Notes under the pieces: model-generated
Database searches by the model: none
Seen by the model: only the letters and a program-made list of their open reading frames with translations
Told to the model about the DNA's origin: nothing
Assembly: GCF_026339955.1 (NCBI RefSeq)
Contig: NZ_JAPEPW010000001.1
Span: 3,126,501 to 3,190,500 of the forward strand
Length of the DNA stretch: 64,000 bases
Reading direction: 5' to 3'
Source of the DNA: Streptomyces sp. NBC_01549
Lineage (GTDB): Bacteria; Actinomycetota; Actinomycetes; Streptomycetales; Streptomycetaceae
Made by a program: the position numbers and the translations under genes
In this document: one piece after another, positions 32,641-43,100 of the stretch
Position numbering within the stretch: position 1 is the stretch's first letter
How the letters are laid out: the number at the start of each line of letters is the position of its first letter

Positions 32641-33804
32641 GTGCACCTCGCCCCCACCGAGCGCCAGCAACGGCTGCGCGCCGAACTGCGTACGTACTTC
32701 CGGGACCTGATGCCCGACGGTCCCCCGCCCGCCGACGACCCCGGCAGACAGCGCGCGCTGCTGCGCCGCATCGGCGCCGACGGACTGCTCGGCATCGGCT
32801 GGCCCGTCGCGTACGGCGGCCAAGGGCGCGGAGCCGACGAGCAGTTCGTGTTCTTCGACGAGGCGTACCGGGCCGGTGCGCCGGTGTCGATGGTCACGCT
32901 GAACACTGTCGGGCCGACCCTCATGAAGTACGGGAGCGAGTCGCAGAAGGAGTACTTCCTGCCGCGCATCCTCAGGGGCGACCTCGTCTTCGCGATCGGG
33001 TACTCGGAGCCTTCGGCGGGCACGGACCTGGCCTCGCTGCGCACGCGCGCCGTGCGGGAGGGCGCGTCCTGGCTGATCGACGGGCAGAAGATCTTCACCT
33101 CCAACGCCCAGCAGGCCGACTGGATCTGGCTCGCCTGCCGCACCGACCCCGGCGCGTCCAAGCACCGGGGCATCTCGATCGTCCTCGTGCCCACGGACGC
33201 GCCAGGGTTCTCTTGGACGCCGATCGAGACGGTGGGCGGGCTGACCACCACGGCCACGTACTACGACGGCATCCGCGTCCCCTCGTCGAACCTCGTCGGC
33301 GAGGAGAACGGCGGCTGGGAGCTCATCACCAACCAGCTCAACCACGAGCGGGTCGCCCTCGCCGCGATCGGCATGCAGGCCGAGGATTTCTACGCGGTCG
33401 CGCTGCAGGCGGCGAGCACCCCCGATCCGGTGACGGGACGGCGTCGGGTTGACGAGCCCTGGGTGCGTTTTCGGCTGGCCGAGGTGCATGCCCGGCTGGC
33501 GGCATCACGCCTGCTCAACTGGCGTTTGGTGGGGGATGTGGGGGCCGGCCGACTGGCCCCGGGCGACGCGAGCGGCGTGAAGGTCGCGGGAACGGAATCG
33601 GCGGTCGCTTCGTACCGAATGTGTCAGGAAGTCGTGGGTGCGCAGGCGCTGGTGCGCTCCGAATCGCCGGGGGTGTTCGGGGACGGCGAGCTGGAGCGGA
33701 TGAACAGGGCGGCGCAGATCAACACGTTCGGGGGCGGGGTGAGCGAGGTGCAGCGGGAGATCGTGGCGACCATGCGGCTCGGGATGACGAGGGGGCGGCG
33801 GTGA
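32641..33804 (+). CDS. Acyl-CoA dehydrogenase, ChsE2 (FadE29)-like
   Basis: FAD-dependent acyl-CoA dehydrogenase, 387 residues. Typical motifs: IGYSEPSAGTDLASLRTRA (about 119-137), DGQKIFTSNAQQADWIWL (about 146-163) and the C-terminal NTFGGGVSEVQREIV. The length and the following genes match FadE29/ChsE2, which forms a heterotetramer with FadE28/ChsE1 that desaturates the three-carbon steroid side chain (3-oxo-4-pregnene-20-carboxyl-CoA). The GTG start has GGGAGG nine bases upstream. Its TGA overlaps the next start (GTGA), the first of several tight junctions in this operon. Confidence 0.85.
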   Translation: MHLAPTERQQRLRAELRTYFRDLMPDGPPPADDPGRQRALLRRIGADGLLGIGWPVAYGGQGRGADEQFVFFDEAYRAGAPVSMVTLNTVGPTLMKYGSESQKEYFLPRILRGDLVFAIGYSEPSAGTDLASLRTRAVREGASWLIDGQKIFTSNAQQADWIWLACRTDPGASKHRGISIVLVPTDAPGFSWTPIETVGGLTTTATYYDGIRVPSSNLVGEENGGWELITNQLNHERVALAAIGMQAEDFYAVALQAASTPDPVTGRRRVDEPWVRFRLAEVHARLAASRLLNWRLVGDVGAGRLAPGDASGVKVAGTESAVASYRMCQEVVGAQALVRSESPGVFGDGELERMNRAAQINTFGGGVSEVQREIVATMRLGMTRGRR

Positions 33805-34709
33805 GCGACGAGGGGGTCGAGCCGGTGGCGCGGCTCAAGGCGTACGAGGGGCGCGCGGCCGCCGTCGAGGGCATGGGCAAGGACCTGGTCAACGAGGCGA
33901 TGATCCGGCACTGGTGCGAGGCGATGGGCGACACCAGTCCGGCGTACGCGGGTCCGGACGCCGTGGCGCCGCCCACCATGCTCCAGGCGTGGACGATGGG
34001 CGGCCTCTCCGGGCACGCGGGCCGCTCGGACGCCTACGACGAGCTGCTCGGCCTGCTCGACGAGGCCGGTTGCACCTCCGTGGTCGCCACCGACTGCGAG
34101 CAGGAGTATCTGCGTCCGCTGCGCCCCGGCGACGAGATCACCTTCGTCGCGGTGATCGAGTCGGTCTCCGAGCGCAAGACCACCAAGCTGGGCACGGGGT
34201 ACTTCGTCACGACGCGGATGGACGTACGGGCGAACGGGGAGCCGGCGGGTACGCATCGGTTCCGGATCCTCAAGTACGCCCCGGCGCGCGCCAGGTCGAG
34301 GGCGGCCCGGCCGCGCCCGGTCGTCAACCGGGACAACGCCGGGTTCTGGGAGGGCGTCGGCCGGCATGAGCTGCTGATCCAGCGGTGCGGAGGCTGCGGG
34401 ACGCTGCGGTTTCCCTGGTTGCCGGGATGCGGTGCGTGCGGCTCCCTGGACTGGGACACGGTCGAGGCGAGCGGTGACGGGACGGTCTACTCGTACGTGG
34501 TCATGCACCATCCGCCGTTCCCGGCCTTCGACCCGCCGTACGCGGTGGGGCTGATCGAGCTGGCCGAGGGCGTCCGGATCGTCAGCAACGTCATCGGGGT
34601 GCCCTACGACAAGGTGCGGATCGGGATGCCTGTGCGGCTCCGGTTCGAGCGGTACGACGAGGAGCTGGTGCTGCCGGTCTTCCGGGCCGGTGCGGAGGGG
34701 GGAGGCTGA
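33801..34709 (+). CDS. ChsH2-like protein: MaoC-type hydratase domain plus DUF35 domain
   Basis: Two-domain protein of 302 residues. The N-terminal half is a hotdog (FAS1/MaoC-like) dehydratase domain. From about residue 180 it has a DUF35 zinc ribbon plus OB fold: CGGCGTLRFPWLPGCGACG carries four Cys, followed by VYSYVVMHHPPFPAF. In characterised ChsH2 the hotdog domain pairs with ChsH1 to hydrate the steroid enoyl-CoA, and the DUF35 domain docks the aldolase Ltp2. Both partners are encoded just downstream. The GTG overlaps the previous stop; 1 bp separates its stop from the next ATG. Confidence 0.87.
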   Translation: MSDEGVEPVARLKAYEGRAAAVEGMGKDLVNEAMIRHWCEAMGDTSPAYAGPDAVAPPTMLQAWTMGGLSGHAGRSDAYDELLGLLDEAGCTSVVATDCEQEYLRPLRPGDEITFVAVIESVSERKTTKLGTGYFVTTRMDVRANGEPAGTHRFRILKYAPARARSRAARPRPVVNRDNAGFWEGVGRHELLIQRCGGCGTLRFPWLPGCGACGSLDWDTVEASGDGTVYSYVVMHHPPFPAFDPPYAVGLIELAEGVRIVSNVIGVPYDKVRIGMPVRLRFERYDEELVLPVFRAGAEGGG

Positions 34710-34710
34710 C

Positions 34711-35742
34711 ATGGACTTCACGCCCGCCGAGGAACAGGCGGCCGCCCGCGACCTGGCCGCGCGGATCTTCGGCGACCTCTCCACCCCGGAGCGGCTCGCC
34801 GCGGCCGGCACCGGCAGCGACGCCGAGACGTGGAAGGCGCTGTGCGCGGCCGGGCTGGTGGCGGCCGTGGCGGAGACGGGGCTCCTTGGCCTGGTGCTGC
34901 TCCTGGAGGAGCAGGGGCGGACCACGGCCCAGGTGCCGTTCGCGGCGAGCTGTGTGTACGGGCTGCTGGCGGTGTCGGCCCACGGTTCACCGGAGCAGCG
35001 CGATCGGCTGCTGCCCGGGATCGGGGACGGGACGGCGGTGGTGTGCGGGGCGGTCTTCGAGCCGGAGGGCGTACGGGCGGACGCGGCGGGGCGGTTGAGC
35101 GGAACAGTCCCCGTGGTGCCGTGGCTGCGGGACGCCACCCATGTGCTCGTCGCGGACGACCGGCGCCGGTTGTGGCTGGTGCGGACCGCCGACGCGCGGT
35201 GTGCGCCGGTCGAGCTGACGGCGCCCTGGGCGGCGGGACGGCTGACGCTCGACGGGACGCCGGGTGAGCCGGTGGGCGGGGGGGACGCGTACGACGACGT
35301 GCTCGCCACCGCCCGGACCGCCTTCGCGGGGCTGCAGGCCGGGGTGTGCGCCGGGTCGCTGGCACGAGCCGTGGAGCACACCAACACACGTGAGCAGTTC
35401 GGACGTCCGCTCGCCGCCAAGCAAGGTGTCCAGCTCCGGGCCGCGGACGCGTACATGGACACCGAGGCGATACGGGTGACGGCGTACGAGGCGGCGTGGC
35501 GGCGCGACGCGGGGCTCGCGTACGCGACGCACGCGCTGACCGCGGCCTGGTGGGCGTCCGAGGCGGGTCAGCGGGTCGTGCACACGGGCCAGCATCTGCA
35601 CGGCGGGACGGGCGCCGACCTGGAGCACCCCGTGCACAGGCACTTCCTGTGGGGACGGCAGCTGGACGCCTACCTGGGGTGCGGCAGCGAGGTCCTCCAG
35701 GAGCTGGGGGAGCTGATCGCGAGCGGGGAGGCGGAGACGTGA
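34711..35742 (+). CDS. Acyl-CoA dehydrogenase, ChsE1 (FadE28)-like
   Basis: Acyl-CoA dehydrogenase of 343 residues, shorter than the first, as FadE28/ChsE1 is compared with FadE29/ChsE2. The N-terminus MDFTPAEEQAAARDLAARIF is typical. The middle is divergent, with little of the usual FAD motif; the C-terminal part keeps ARAVEHTNTREQFGRPLAAKQ and HLHGGTGADLEHPVHRH. A subunit of a heteromeric enzyme need not carry a complete active site. The ATG follows GGGGGAGG. Its stop overlaps the ChsH1-like start. Confidence 0.83.
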   Translation: MDFTPAEEQAAARDLAARIFGDLSTPERLAAAGTGSDAETWKALCAAGLVAAVAETGLLGLVLLLEEQGRTTAQVPFAASCVYGLLAVSAHGSPEQRDRLLPGIGDGTAVVCGAVFEPEGVRADAAGRLSGTVPVVPWLRDATHVLVADDRRRLWLVRTADARCAPVELTAPWAAGRLTLDGTPGEPVGGGDAYDDVLATARTAFAGLQAGVCAGSLARAVEHTNTREQFGRPLAAKQGVQLRAADAYMDTEAIRVTAYEAAWRRDAGLAYATHALTAAWWASEAGQRVVHTGQHLHGGTGADLEHPVHRHFLWGRQLDAYLGCGSEVLQELGELIASGEAET

Positions 35743-35852
35743 GGGCCGGAGAAGGGGAGCGCGTGCGGGTCGGAGAGGGAGAGCGCGTGCGGGGCGGAGA
35801 AGGGAAGCGCCTGCGGGTCGGAGCGGGGGAGCGCGTGCGGGTCGGTGACGAG
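35739..35852. repeat. 24-bp tandem repeat at the 5' end of the ChsH1-like gene
   Basis: Units start at 35761, 35785, 35809 and 35833 (exact 24-bp period; each opens GCGTGCGGG or GCCTGCGGG), after a partial copy from 35739. Each adds eight residues, so copy number changes keep frame. Confidence 0.9.
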
Positions 35853-36230
35853 CTGCCTCCGCTGGAGATCGAGATCACGCGCACGCTGATCGTGGCCGGG
35901 GCGATCGCGTCCCGGGACTACCAGGACGTCCACCACGACGCCGAGCTGGCACGGCACAAGGGCTCCCCCGACATCTTCATGAACATCCTGACCACCAACG
36001 GCCTCGTCGGGCGGTACATCACGGACCACTTCGGGCCGGAGGCCGTCCTCCGGAAGGTGGCGATACGACTCGGGGCGCCCAACTACCCCGGTGACACGAT
36101 GGTGTTGACCGGCAAGGTCGAGGAGGTCGACGGTGACACCGCGACCGTGCGGGTCGTCGGGGCGAACGGCATCGGCAGACATGTGACCGGGACCGTGACG
36201 GTCACCGTGCCGCCCGGAGGTGTCTCGTGA
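35739..36230 (+). CDS. ChsH1-like MaoC hydratase with repeat-expanded N-terminus
   Basis: Single hotdog-domain enoyl-CoA hydratase subunit, 163 residues. The core starts at VRVGDELPPLEIEITRT and contains the hydratase signature ASRDYQDVHHDAELA with the catalytic Asp-His, then KGSPDIFMNILTTNGLVGRY. It should pair with the ChsH2-like protein. The first 32 residues are repeats of ERVRVGEG encoded by 24-bp tandem units copied from the native RVRVG start; a GTG at 35835 would omit them. The upstream GTG overlapping the previous stop is used here; the true start is uncertain. Confidence 0.82.
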   Translation: MRAGEGERVRVGEGERVRGGEGKRLRVGAGERVRVGDELPPLEIEITRTLIVAGAIASRDYQDVHHDAELARHKGSPDIFMNILTTNGLVGRYITDHFGPEAVLRKVAIRLGAPNYPGDTMVLTGKVEEVDGDTATVRVVGANGIGRHVTGTVTVTVPPGGVS

Positions 36231-37396
36231 GCGTGCGCACGAGGGACCGGCTCGGCGGCCGGGCGGCGATCGTCGGGATCGGAGCCACCGAGTTCTCCAA
36301 GGACTCCGGGCGCAGCGAGCTGACGCTTGCCGTGGAGGCGGTGCGGGCGGCACTCGACGACGCGGGGCTGACGCCGGCCGAGGTGGACGGGATGGTCACG
36401 TTCACGATGGACACCAGCCCGGAGATCACCGTCGCCCAGGCGGCCGGGATCGGAGACCTGTCCTTCTTCTCCCGGGTGCACTACGGAGGCGGGGCGGCCT
36501 GCGCGACCGTCCAGCAGGCGGCGCTCGCGGTGGCGTCCGGGGTGGCCGAGGTCGTGGTCTGCTACCGGGCGTTCAACGAGCGGTCGGGGCGGAGATTCGG
36601 AGCGGGGGTGCAGCAGCGGGAGCCGTCGGCCGAGGGGGTCGCGCTGGGCTGGGCCCTGCCGTTCGGACTGCTCACCCCGGCGTCCTGGGTGGCGATGGTG
36701 GCCCAGCGGTATCTGCACGCGTACGGACTGACCCCCGAGGCGTTCGGCCACGTCGCCGTGGTGGACCGCAAGTACGCGGCGACGAACCCGGCGGCGTACT
36801 TCCACGGCAGACCGATCACCCTCGCCGAGCACGCGGCCTCGCGGTGGATCGTGGAGCCGTTGCGGCTGCTGGACTGCTGCCAGGAGACGGACGGCGGCCA
36901 GGCGCTGGTCGTCACCTCCGTGGAGCGTGCCCGGGAGCTGCCGCAGCCGCCCGCCGTGATCACGGCGGCCGCCCAGGGCGCGGGCCGGGCGCAGGAACAG
37001 ATGACGAGCTTCTACCGGGACGAGCTGACCGGGCTGCCGGAGATGGGGGTGGTGGCGCGACAGCTGTGGCGGACCTCGGGGCTGACCCCTACGGACATCG
37101 ACGTGGGCATCCTGTACGACCACTTCACGCCGTTCGTGCTGATGCAACTGGAGGAGTTCGGGTTCTGCAAGCCGGGGGAAGCCGCGGACTTCGTCGCCGA
37201 GGAGCGGTTGCCGCTGAACACCCACGGCGGGCAGCTGGGGGAGGCGTATCTGCACGGGATGAACGGGGTGGCCGAGGCCGTACGACAACTGCGCGGCACG
37301 TCCGTGAATCAGATACCGGGCGCCCGCAGCACCCTGGTCACCGCGGGCACCGGGGTTCCCACATCGGGGTTGATCCTGGGGGCGGACGGGGGGTGA
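36227..37396 (+). CDS. Ltp2-like thiolase-fold aldolase
   Basis: Thiolase-superfamily protein, 389 residues, without the Cys nucleophile motif of ordinary thiolases. Motifs: AIVGIGATEFSKDSGRSE at the N-terminus, FTMDTSPEITVAQAAGIGD, and VGILYDHFTPFVLMQLEEFG near 300. In characterised systems Ltp2 cleaves the C17 hydroxy side chain by retro-aldol reaction, releasing propionyl-CoA and the steroid ketone, while bound to the ChsH2 DUF35 domain. The GTG overlaps the previous stop, ending the five-gene operon in the same order as the mycobacterial igr genes fadE29, chsH2, chsH1, ltp2 apart from fadE28. Confidence 0.87.
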   Translation: MSVRTRDRLGGRAAIVGIGATEFSKDSGRSELTLAVEAVRAALDDAGLTPAEVDGMVTFTMDTSPEITVAQAAGIGDLSFFSRVHYGGGAACATVQQAALAVASGVAEVVVCYRAFNERSGRRFGAGVQQREPSAEGVALGWALPFGLLTPASWVAMVAQRYLHAYGLTPEAFGHVAVVDRKYAATNPAAYFHGRPITLAEHAASRWIVEPLRLLDCCQETDGGQALVVTSVERARELPQPPAVITAAAQGAGRAQEQMTSFYRDELTGLPEMGVVARQLWRTSGLTPTDIDVGILYDHFTPFVLMQLEEFGFCKPGEAADFVAEERLPLNTHGGQLGEAYLHGMNGVAEAVRQLRGTSVNQIPGARSTLVTAGTGVPTSGLILGADGG

Positions 37397-37650
37397 GTAC
37401 GGTGTCGGGCTCGCCCCGCCTTTCCTCGCGTCACAGGGCCCCCGGGGCCTGTCGGGGACACCCGGGTAGTACCGCAGTCGCGGCCGTACTACTGCCGTAC
37501 GGGTCTCTCAGGGGTGAACCCTCAGGGTGCGGGCGCCGCTCGTCCACCCTCAGGAGGTGGGGTCAACCCCCCTCCTACAACCTGAGGGGGACACCTCTTC
37601 GGGACCTGCGGCCGATCCGAAAGAGTAGGGGTCACTCCTAGCGTGGAGCC

Positions 37651-38196
37651 ATGACCACACTCGTCCGCACCAGCGGTTCGAGCGTCGGGACGCGGACCCT
37701 TCCGTACCCGTCGTTCTCGTCGTACATGAAGGCCCGCCAGCCGGTGCTGCTGCGTACCGCCCGCTCGCTGACCGCGAACCCGAGCGACGCCGAGGACCTG
37801 CTGCAGACCGCGCTGACCAAGACCTACGTCGCGTGGGAGCGGATCGAGGACCATCGCGCGCTCGACGGCTATGTACGACGTGCGCTGCTGAACACCCGGA
37901 CCTCGCAGTGGCGCAAGCGCAAGGTCGACGAGTTCGTGTGCGACGAGCTGCCGGAGCCGGAGGACGTCCCCGCCGGGGACCCGGCCGAGCAGCAGGCGCT
38001 GCACGACGCGATGTGGCGCGCCATCATGAAGCTGCCGGCGCGGCAGCGGGCCATGGTCGTCCTGCGGTACTACGAGGATCTGAGCGAGGTACAGACCGCG
38101 GAGGTGCTCGGCGTCTCCGTCGGCACGGTCAAGTCGGCGGTGTCGAGGGCGCTGGGCAAGCTGCGCGAGGACCCCGAGCTGGAGCCCGTGCGCTGA
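37651..38196 (+). CDS. SigE-family ECF-type RNA polymerase sigma factor
   Basis: Sigma-70 family factor, 181 residues, of the Streptomyces SigE-family group (SigE70). Region 2 runs from PSFSSYMKARQPVLLRTARS to AEDLLQTALTKTYVAWERIED (about 24-72). Region 4 is ARQRAMVVLRYYEDLSEVQTAEVLGVSVGTVKSAVSRALGKL in overlapping form (about 130-172). No anti-sigma gene is adjacent. The 255-bp upstream region is free of genes and contains GTAC-rich inverted sequence near 37468-37500. It lies between the steroid-type operon and the acyl-CoA ligase; a regulatory link is only a guess. Confidence 0.87.
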   Translation: MTTLVRTSGSSVGTRTLPYPSFSSYMKARQPVLLRTARSLTANPSDAEDLLQTALTKTYVAWERIEDHRALDGYVRRALLNTRTSQWRKRKVDEFVCDELPEPEDVPAGDPAEQQALHDAMWRAIMKLPARQRAMVVLRYYEDLSEVQTAEVLGVSVGTVKSAVSRALGKLREDPELEPVR

Positions 38197-38364
38197 CCTT
38201 CGGCCATCCGGACCGAACGGCCCCCGCGGAGAAGTTCCCGTCCGAGCCGAATGACCCCTGTGACCTGATCGATCGCCCGGAGCTAGTGACATACCGCGTG
38301 GTATGTGCGCAGAATCAGCGCATCCCTTACCGCCTCGTAGGCAATGTCGCCCCGGGAGGACGCC

Positions 38365-40020
<1,656 letters not shown>

Positions 40021-40038
40021 GGTCCTCGGTGACGGAAT

Positions 40039-40082
40039 GACGGTTGGGGTGCTGTTTCACGTGAAACAGCACCCCAACCGTC
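40039..40082. terminator. 44-bp perfect palindrome containing parS
   Basis: 40039-40060 is the perfect reverse complement of 40061-40082, with no loop. It lies 19 bp after the ligase stop and 40 bp before the stop of the convergent sensor gene, so it can serve as a bidirectional terminator. Its centre is an exact parS. Confidence 0.85.
40053..40068. promoter_or_regulatory. parS: parS, ParB binding site
   Basis: TGTTTCACGTGAAACA, an exact match to the 16-bp bacterial parS and containing the 14-bp Streptomyces parS core GTTTCACGTGAAAC. In Streptomyces most parS copies lie within a few hundred kb of oriC, so this places the window in the chromosome core. Confidence 0.9.
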
Positions 40083-40121
40083 GTATGAATGGACTCAGTT
40101 CGAGGTCCGGAGCATGGCGGG

Positions 40122-43100
40122 TCAGTTCGTGCCGATGCGCGCGAGCAGATCCACGATCCGTTCCTGCACCTCGACGCTCGTCGAGCGCTCGGCGAGGAAG
40201 AGGACCGACTCACCCGCGGCGAGGCGCGGCAGTTCGGCCTGGTCGACGGCCGCGGTGTAGACGACGAGCGGGGTGCGGTTCAACTGCCCGTTCGCCCGCA
40301 GCCAGTCCACGATCCCGGCGCGCCGACGCCGTACCTGCATCAGATCCATCACGACCAGGTTCGGCCGCATCTGAGAGGCCAGCGTGACCGCGTCCTCGTC
40401 CGTGGACGCCCGCGCCACCTGCATTCCGCGCCGCTCCAGCGTCGAGGTCAACGCCAGCGCGATCTCCGCGTGCTCCTCGATGAGCAGCACGCGCGGCGGG
40501 TGCTGCTCGGAGTCCCGCGGCGCGAGCGCCTTCAGGAGTACGGCGGGGTCGGCACCGTACGCCGCCTCCCGCGTCGCCTGCCCCAGTCCCGCCGTCACCA
40601 GCACCGGGACCTCGGCGGCGACGGCGGCCTGGCGCAGCGACTGCAGTGCGGTGCGCGTGATCGGACCGGTCAGTGGGTCCACGAACAGCGCGGCTGGGAA
40701 CGCGGCGATCTGCGCGTCCACCTCCTCGCGCGAATGCACGATGACGGGCCGGTAGCCGCGGTCGCTCAGCGCCTGCTGGGTCGTCACGTCCGGCGCGGGC
40801 CACACAAGGAGGCGGCGCGGGTTGTCCAGCGGCTCCGGAGGCAGCTCGTCGTCCACGGGCCGCGGCTGCGGCTGGTCGGCGACCTCGACCGCGCCACCGG
40901 GACCGTCCAGCGGCTCAGGACCCTCGTCGGCGTTCTTGTCCGGGGCTCCTATGGCGTACGACCGACCGGCGCCGTCGGTGGCTCCGGCCAGCCTCGAGCC
41001 CGGAGCGGTGGCGCTCTGCCCGGCCTGCGGGTGCGAGCGCGCCGTCGTCTCGGGGCGTTCCGAGGCGGGCTCGGGGGGAGTACCGAGCTTGCGGCGGCGG
41101 CCGGAGCCATTGGTCTGGTGCGGGGGAGGCGTCGCGGACTGCAGTGCCTGCGCCTGGGCCGGCACGGCCCCCGGCTGGTTCGGCGCGGTCTGGCGGCTGA
41201 ACGGCACGCCCTGCCCGAGCGTCCGCACGCTGAACGCGCGCCCCTGCGTCGAGTTGGGGTCGATCGGCGCGGCGGCCTCGGCGGGCAGCGGCTGGGCGAC
41301 CCGCGGCTGAGCCGACGGCCGGCTCTGGGGCTTCGGCCGCGCGGGCTGCTCCGGCGGGAGGGGAGCGCCGAGGGCGGGAGCCTGTGCCTGAGGCTGAGCC
41401 TGACGGGCGGCCGCTGCCGTGGACGCGCCCGGCGGTACGGGCGTTCCCGGCGGCACCGGGGTACCGGGCGCAACGGGAACGCCGGGCGGCATGGGGGTGC
41501 CGACGCCGGAGGTGTCGTCGGCGTTCGGGGCCGGCCACGGGGCCGGAGCCTGCGCGGGGACGGCCTGCGCCGGGGCGCCGGGCGCGGGGGCGGCCGGCAC
41601 AGGGACGCCCTGAGGCGGAACCGCCGCCGCGTTCGGCCGAGCCGGGGCGGGCGCAGGGGCCTGACGGGTCCGCAGCCCCGACGGAGCGGCAACCGGGTGC
41701 GGCTGCGGCGGAGTGTGATCGTCGGCCGGGTCGTGCAGCATCCCGTCGTGCCGGCCTTCGTCCCCCTGGTCATGACCGGCGACGGCGCCGACGGCGTCAC
41801 CCGCCTGCTCCAGGAGCTGCTGCTGGGCCCGTTGGGCCTGCTGCGCCTGTTCGGCCTGGATGTACTCGGGTGAGCGGTCCGCCTCCGCGGGCGGGAGCGC
41901 GAACACGGTCCGGGAGCTCCCCTCCTGCGCCGCGGCCCGCTCGGCCGCCGCGGCCAGCGCCCGCCGACGCCGTCCGGTGGGCTGCGCACCGGCACCTTCG
42001 GCAGGAACGGTCTCCGGGGCACCCGGGGTACCGGGCGCGCTCGGGGCGCTGGGGGCCGCGGGCAACGCGGGCGGCAGCGCGTGCTGTTCGCCGTTACGCC
42101 GTGCGCGCCGCCCGGACGGCACGGGAACCCCTTGCGGAGAAGCCACCGGAACGCCTTGCGGAGGCACCGTCCCGCCCAGCCCCGTACCCACGGCCGCGGT
42201 TCCCGCCGCGTGCTCGGCCGCCATGACGACCGCGCCCTCCGACACGCCCTCGGCGTCATCGCCGTCCGCGCCCTCGACCGGGCTCGGCCGCCCACGACGG
42301 CGCCCGGTGGCGACGGCACCGCCGTCATCGCCGGGGCCCTCGGCCTGCGCGGGCACGGACACCTCGGCGGCCTCCTGCTCCGCGGCCGTACGGCGCCTGC
42401 GCCGCCCGGTGGGAGCGCTCGCACCGCCCTCGACCGCCGCTGGCTCCGCGGTGGCGACCTCGCTCTCCAGGAAGGCGTCCACGGAGGACCGCCGGGCCCG
42501 CCGCCTGCCACCGCCCTGGTTGCCGCCGCTTTGGTGCGAGGCCTGCTCGGGAAGGGCGATCTCGGCACCGGTTGACACCGGGGCCTGGGGCGCCATCGCG
42601 CCGGCCCCGTCGCCGATCGGCACCTCCAGCACGAACGCGCTGCCGCTCATCCCCGGCACCTCGTGCGTCTGCAGCACACCGCCGTGCGCGCGCACGATCC
42701 CGCGCACGATCGGCTCGTGCACCGGGTCTCCCCCGGTGTACGGCCCGCGCACCTCGATCCGTACGACCTCGCCGCGCTGCGCCGCGGCCACGACGACGGT
42801 GTTGTCCATGTAGCCGCCCGCGGACACCGGCGCGTTGCCGGTCGCGTCGACGCCGGCCACGTCCGCGATGAGGTGCGCCAGCGCCTGTGCGAGCCGCTGC
42901 GGGTCGACCTCGGCCTCGATGGGCGGTGCGTGCACGGCGAACTGCACGCGCCCGGGCCCGATCAGTTCGACGGCCCCGTCGACACCGGCCGCGACGACCG
43001 CGTCCAGCATCACGTTCGTACGGACGATCTGCTCGGCCCCCGCGTCCAGCCGCTGATAGCCGAGCACGTTGTCGACGAGGGTCGTGATCCGCGAGTAGCC

